This document shows, one piece after another, positions 63,433-64,000 of a stretch of DNA of 64,000 bases. The stretch is from Taenia hydatigena (Eukaryota > Platyhelminthes > Cestoda > Cyclophyllidea > Taeniidae), in assembly GCA_036345935.2 (NCBI GenBank), contig JADWOT020001400.1, positions 7,102-71,101 on the forward strand, given 5' to 3'. Position numbers and translations under genes: made by a program. Positions within the stretch are counted from its first letter, which is position 1, and each line of letters starts with the position of its first letter. Below the pieces are notes generated by a model. It had not been told where the DNA came from and did no database searches. It saw only the letters and a list, made by a program, of their open reading frames with translations.

Positions 63433-64000
63433 TCCGACAGGTGAAATATCTCCGAAATTGTGTGGTTCTCGCGGATCAGATGTAGCAGTGTCATGTGCGC
63501 CTGATGATGAAAAGGAGAGGGGTCGCCTTAGCACTGCTCCACCGTGTTGACACCTCCTAGAATGCCGCTTAGGCTAAAGATCAGGCTGATCTTGGAGCAT
63601 TAATAATTTGACTCTGGAAAAACAAGGCACCAACTAAGTATTTACCGAGCAAAATGGGCAACTATTCCAGAGACTAAATGCGTTGTTTGTAAGAGTCAAT
63701 TATGCCTTATTTCCAAATGGATGCAGCACAACATGACAATGCGTTGCTCGAATATCATACCTCAGACGTCCAACATCGCCTATATGTAGACAATCAAGGG
63801 AACACTAAAGCAGTAAATTCGTCCAAAGAATTTGTTTACGAAATGGTCGTCTTTTCAGCAAAAGTTTGAGAAGAACGACTGAGGCTAATTATGGTGCAAA
63901 GCGCGTCAGCGGACAAGTATAATTGTTTGTGAGGTAAGCAAAACCTGGAGTGTGCACGTATGCATGCAACTTATTATTTCACAAATATTTGTTGCGCAAG
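63433..64000. other. Non-coding end of window
   Basis: Nothing recognised. Confidence 0.4.

Noticed and set aside
1..64000. CRISPR arrays, bacterial operons, prophage genes
   Set aside because: No regularly spaced direct repeats, no long or closely packed open frames, and clear spliceosomal introns: the DNA is eukaryotic.

Overview
The window looks like nuclear DNA of a tapeworm, most likely a taeniid cestode (Taenia/Echinococcus lineage). No open frame is longer than about 175 codons, there are no operons or Shine-Dalgarno sites, and real coding signal sits in short exons with GT-AG introns. The organism call rests on one gene family: a secreted protein of about 157 residues built as signal-peptide exon, one fibronectin type III (FN3) exon with phase 1 borders, and a short hydrophobic C-terminal exon. 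That is the layout of the EG95 / 45W / TSOL18 oncosphere antigens known from taeniids. No database search was possible, so species is not assigned.

Layout. (1) 1-7882: one giant inverted repeat, two arms of at least 3.87 kb (about 97-98% identical where compared) around a 137 bp spacer, cut by the left window edge. Each arm carries one intact oncosphere-antigen-like gene with its own TATA box; the two genes are transcribed away from each other. Their coding exons differ at 3 of 474 positions (one amino-acid change), while the 112 bp second intron differs at 4. (2) About 8.4-8.9 kb: an old diverged copy of the spacer side of the palindrome. (3) About 9.2-17.8 kb: at least four decayed copies of another repeated, formerly coding unit, one of them inverted. 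The same reading frame can be followed from copy to copy, but most copies carry stops. (4) 18-40 kb: mostly non-coding sequence with a 159 bp tandem duplication (19.9-20.2 kb), scraps of retrotransposon gag (24.8 kb minus strand, 38.2 kb plus strand, perhaps 18.35 kb), a dispersed 0.7 kb duplication (30.0 and 35.8 kb), and several unidentified exon-like or pseudogene-like patches (22.4-23.5, 28.3, 34.3, 37.1 kb). (5) 40-49 kb: pyrimidine-rich sequence with one exon-like patch at 46.0 kb. (6) 50-61 kb: C2H2 zinc-finger exons on the minus strand at 50.0-50.3 kb and a related finger exon at 60.1 kb, each followed by a consensus phase 1 splice donor; a tRNA-like gene with a degraded B box at 59.0 kb; an exon-like patch at 61.1-61.3 kb. 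(7) 61.5-63.4 kb: a series of short plus-strand exon-like frames of unknown identity.

The overall picture is a gene-poor, repeat-rich region shaped by repeated tandem and inverted duplication, where only the two palindromic antigen genes and perhaps the zinc-finger exons look intact. Open frames of 60-150 codons occur at roughly the number expected by chance at this base composition, so most were not called.
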